A DNA stretch of 8,167 bases from an uncultured Marinicella sp. GTDB taxonomy: Bacteria; Pseudomonadota; Gammaproteobacteria; Xanthomonadales; Marinicellaceae. Positions 6,723 through 8,167 of the stretch are shown in pieces. Position 1 is the first letter of the stretch; the number at the start of each line of letters is the position of its first letter. The notes under the pieces were generated by a model. That model made no database searches and had not been told where the DNA came from. It saw only the letters and a list, made by a program, of their open reading frames with translations. The stretch covers positions 1-8,167 of the forward strand of contig CALLLZ010000385.1 in NCBI GenBank assembly GCA_938008005.1. Reading direction: 5' to 3'. The position numbers and the translations under genes were made by a program.

Positions 6723-6743
6723 TAGCACAGCAAAGCTGTGTTA
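6723..6743 (-). terminator. Hairpin after alkB, possible weak terminator
   Basis: TAGCACAGC and GCTGTGTTA form a 9-bp stem (one G-U pair) with a 3-nt loop. It lies 42 bp past the alkB stop and upstream of the deaD -10 box, as expected for a terminator between the two genes. On the minus strand it is followed by ATTTGGGG and not a long T run, so intrinsic termination would be weak. Confidence 0.45.
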
Positions 6744-6784
6744 TCGCTTAAAAGGTGTTAGGTTTGATCTATTTAGTTAGTATG

Positions 6785-7876
6785 TCAGTTACAGTTTGCA
6801 AGCATAGAGTCACCTTGATACAACTGTAAGACTTTTCTATCCATTACTTTGTACCATAATGGTGGAATATATGCCAATAAAAACATACCCATATAGCCAG
6901 TGGGAAGTTGCGGCGCTTCTTCAAAATGTCTCAAACTTTGATAATGTCTGGCAGGATTCGCATGATGATCTGAATGACGCTGCAGATGAAACAATACTAA
7001 ATTCGAAACCAAATGGTTTGAGTTCCATGAATGCCAAGGTTCACAGCGTTCGTATTTACCTTCTGCACTTTTTTGACGTAACAAACCATAATGCTCAATA
7101 TAATTAGCGCTGGTCAATTGCCACCAAACGATCGGTGCGTGCAGCAAAATGATCAACAAAGCAAACCAGCCAAATGCGATAGTTGCAACTGTACAAATAG
7201 CCATTGTCATCAAGTATGAATGAAGAATCTGATTATCAGTTGAGTACCAAGACAACCCGTTCCTAGATAATCGTTGGGTTTCAATATTCCAAGCTCTCTT
7301 TAGTCCACCAGGATATTCTCTGAGCGCAAATCGGTAAATATTCTCACCCATTCGGGCACTGGCGGTATCTTCTGGTGTGGCAACTTGTCTGTGGTGGCCA
7401 GCATTGTGCTCAATATTAAAATGTCCATAAACACCACTTGCCAGTGCCAATTTAGCCAAATTTTTACTCAATCGATCTTTCTTATGACCTAACTCATGAC
7501 CAAGATTAACAGCCAAACCACCAAAAACCCCCAAGGTAAACAACAAGACAAATTGCATCCACAATTCCAAAGGCTGGCTGACCATGAAATACAAAGTATA
7601 GAAGAACACAAAAAAATGTATTGGAATCATTAGATACAGCACCCAATTATAAAAAACCGAACGTTCCAAATCCACAACCTCTGTTTCACTCGGGTTTGAC
7701 TCATCTGTTGAAAAGACCAAATCTAGAATTGGAATAATTAAATATATAAATACCAAGGGAACAAAAACCAAAATGGGTTGTTGCAACTGTTGGTATAAAA
7801 CTATACCTGTTAAACCTACCAACGGTAAAAGTGTAGAGAGTATCCAAAGATATTTTTTCGGTTTTTGTGGTTTCAT
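6785..7876 (-). CDS. alkB: Alkane 1-monooxygenase (AlkB-type membrane di-iron hydroxylase)
   Basis: The 363-residue protein has the complete AlkB signature: HELGH (127-131), the second box from E156 to E178 (EHNAGHH at 156-162, then VATPEDTAS), the NYIEHYGL motif (258-265) and LQRHSDHH (298-305). These supply the histidine ligands of the di-iron site. Six hydrophobic helices are visible (about 9-29, 34-55, 75-98, 104-126, 220-238, 239-255), as in AlkB from Pseudomonas; the length is a little under the roughly 400 residues of GPo1 AlkB. AlkB hydroxylates the terminal methyl of medium-chain alkanes in the inner membrane using O2 and electrons from rubredoxin and rubredoxin reductase. Neither partner gene is in the window, nor are alcohol or aldehyde dehydrogenases, so they must lie elsewhere. 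The start is ATG at 7876, immediately before a Lys-rich N-terminus, without a clear Shine-Dalgarno. Promoter and operator-like sequences lie 38-67 bp upstream. Substrate range cannot be judged; xylene-type relatives are excluded by the NYIEHYGL motif. Confidence 0.95.
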   Translation of the reverse strand: MKPQKPKKYLWILSTLLPLVGLTGIVLYQQLQQPILVFVPLVFIYLIIPILDLVFSTDESNPSETEVVDLERSVFYNWVLYLMIPIHFFVFFYTLYFMVSQPLELWMQFVLLFTLGVFGGLAVNLGHELGHKKDRLSKNLAKLALASGVYGHFNIEHNAGHHRQVATPEDTASARMGENIYRFALREYPGGLKRAWNIETQRLSRNGLSWYSTDNQILHSYLMTMAICTVATIAFGWFALLIILLHAPIVWWQLTSANYIEHYGLLRQKSAEGKYERCEPWHSWNSNHLVSNLVLFHLQRHSDHHANPARHYQSLRHFEEAPQLPTGYMGMFLLAYIPPLWYKVMDRKVLQLYQGDSMLANCN

Positions 7877-7913
7877 TTCAATTTATTAAACAAGTTCAAT
7901 GATCAAGGTTATT

Positions 7914-7943
7914 ATCATAACAACTGACTGATCGATCGGTCAA
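7914..7943 (-). promoter_or_regulatory. alkB promoter with overlapping TetR-type operator
   Basis: On the minus strand -35 TTGACC (7943-7938) and -10 TATGAT (7919-7914) are 18 bp apart; the leader would be about 31 nt. The plus-strand sequence TGACTGATCGATCGGTCA (7925-7942) is a palindrome in 8 of 9 base pairs. It covers most of the -35 box and 13 bases of the spacer, so a bound protein should block RNA polymerase. The TGACNGATCGATCNGTCA form resembles operators of TetR-family repressors, several of which control alkane and fatty acid genes. The regulator itself is not in the window. Confidence 0.65.
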
Positions 7944-7949
7944 TTTTAT

Positions 7950-8167
7950 TAATAAAAAAACCTTAAATAACTTGATAAACGCTTTAAAAATAAATAAATT
8001 ACGTCATATTCAAGGCTTGTCTTCTCAGAACATTCAGAAAAATTGAAGGATTGATCCCAATACTGTAGAAGCTTTAATAAATTTCCTGTAAATCTATCCT
8101 CAGATTAACATTTTACGCTAAGATATTAACTAAGACTGTACACCACTTGAAATATCTGAATTAACTC
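7950..8167. other. AT-rich stretch with no recognised gene
   Basis: All six frames are closed by frequent stops and none shows protein-like sequence or runs open to the right edge. I see no tRNA or long repeat; CAAGGCTTG is only a minor symmetry. It probably holds the control region of a gene beyond the window or the untranslated end of one. Confidence 0.4.

Noticed and set aside
6859..7107. Plus-strand 82-residue frame
   Set aside because: Antisense to the third histidine box region of alkB; no independent evidence for coding.
7880..8167. Partial gene entering from the right edge
   Set aside because: Stops occur in every frame close to the edge on both strands, and no family pattern is visible.

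Overview
The window looks like an AT-rich (roughly 35-40% G+C by eye) chromosomal segment of a gammaproteobacterium, probably marine or hydrocarbon-associated. This rests on the protein set: a DeaD/CsdA-type RNA helicase with a DbpA-like RNA-binding domain, an AlkB-type alkane monooxygenase, a DUF523-DUF1722 (YbgA-type) protein, and a COG2907-type FAD protein beside an acyl-lipid desaturase. The genus cannot be fixed from sequence alone. I found no tRNA, CRISPR array, transposase, integrase or recognisable defence gene.

Left part (1-3205) is a divergent lipid-modification locus. Two minus-strand genes overlap by 4 bp: a three-histidine-box fatty acid desaturase and a FAD-dependent amine-oxidase-like protein that runs off the left edge. 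Facing away across a 144-bp intergenic region are two tightly spaced plus-strand genes for exported proteins: a predicted lipoprotein with an NTF2/SnoaL-like fold and a secreted chalcone-isomerase-like protein. In many proteobacteria COG2907 proteins sit with DUF1365, cyclopropane-fatty-acid-synthase-like methyltransferases, NTF2-like and chalcone-isomerase-like genes. The locus therefore probably desaturates and then further modifies membrane acyl chains, with the exported pair acting on or carrying lipid products in the envelope.

Centre (3206-4792): a 160-bp interrupted palindrome with 18-bp terminal inverted repeats separates the convergent chalcone-isomerase-like and DUF523-DUF1722 genes; it resembles a MITE and may also end transcription from both sides. 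The DUF523-DUF1722 gene starts with TTG and has a consensus -10 box. Beyond it lies a 426-bp gene-free stretch holding three consecutive hairpins and sequence blocks that recall conserved parts of RNase P RNA, but not a complete RNase P gene.

Right part (4793-8167), all minus strand: a complete deaD-like helicase gene with its own promoter, then a complete alkB-like alkane monooxygenase gene. The alkB promoter (TTGACC, 18 bp, TATGAT) is covered by an 18-bp near-perfect palindrome typical of TetR-family operators. The last ~220 bases carry no gene that I can support.

The genes at the starts of transcription units have weak or no Shine-Dalgarno sequences. No single new system is proven. The best leads are the lipid-modification locus, the TetR-like operator at alkB, the MITE-like palindrome and the hairpin cluster downstream of deaD.
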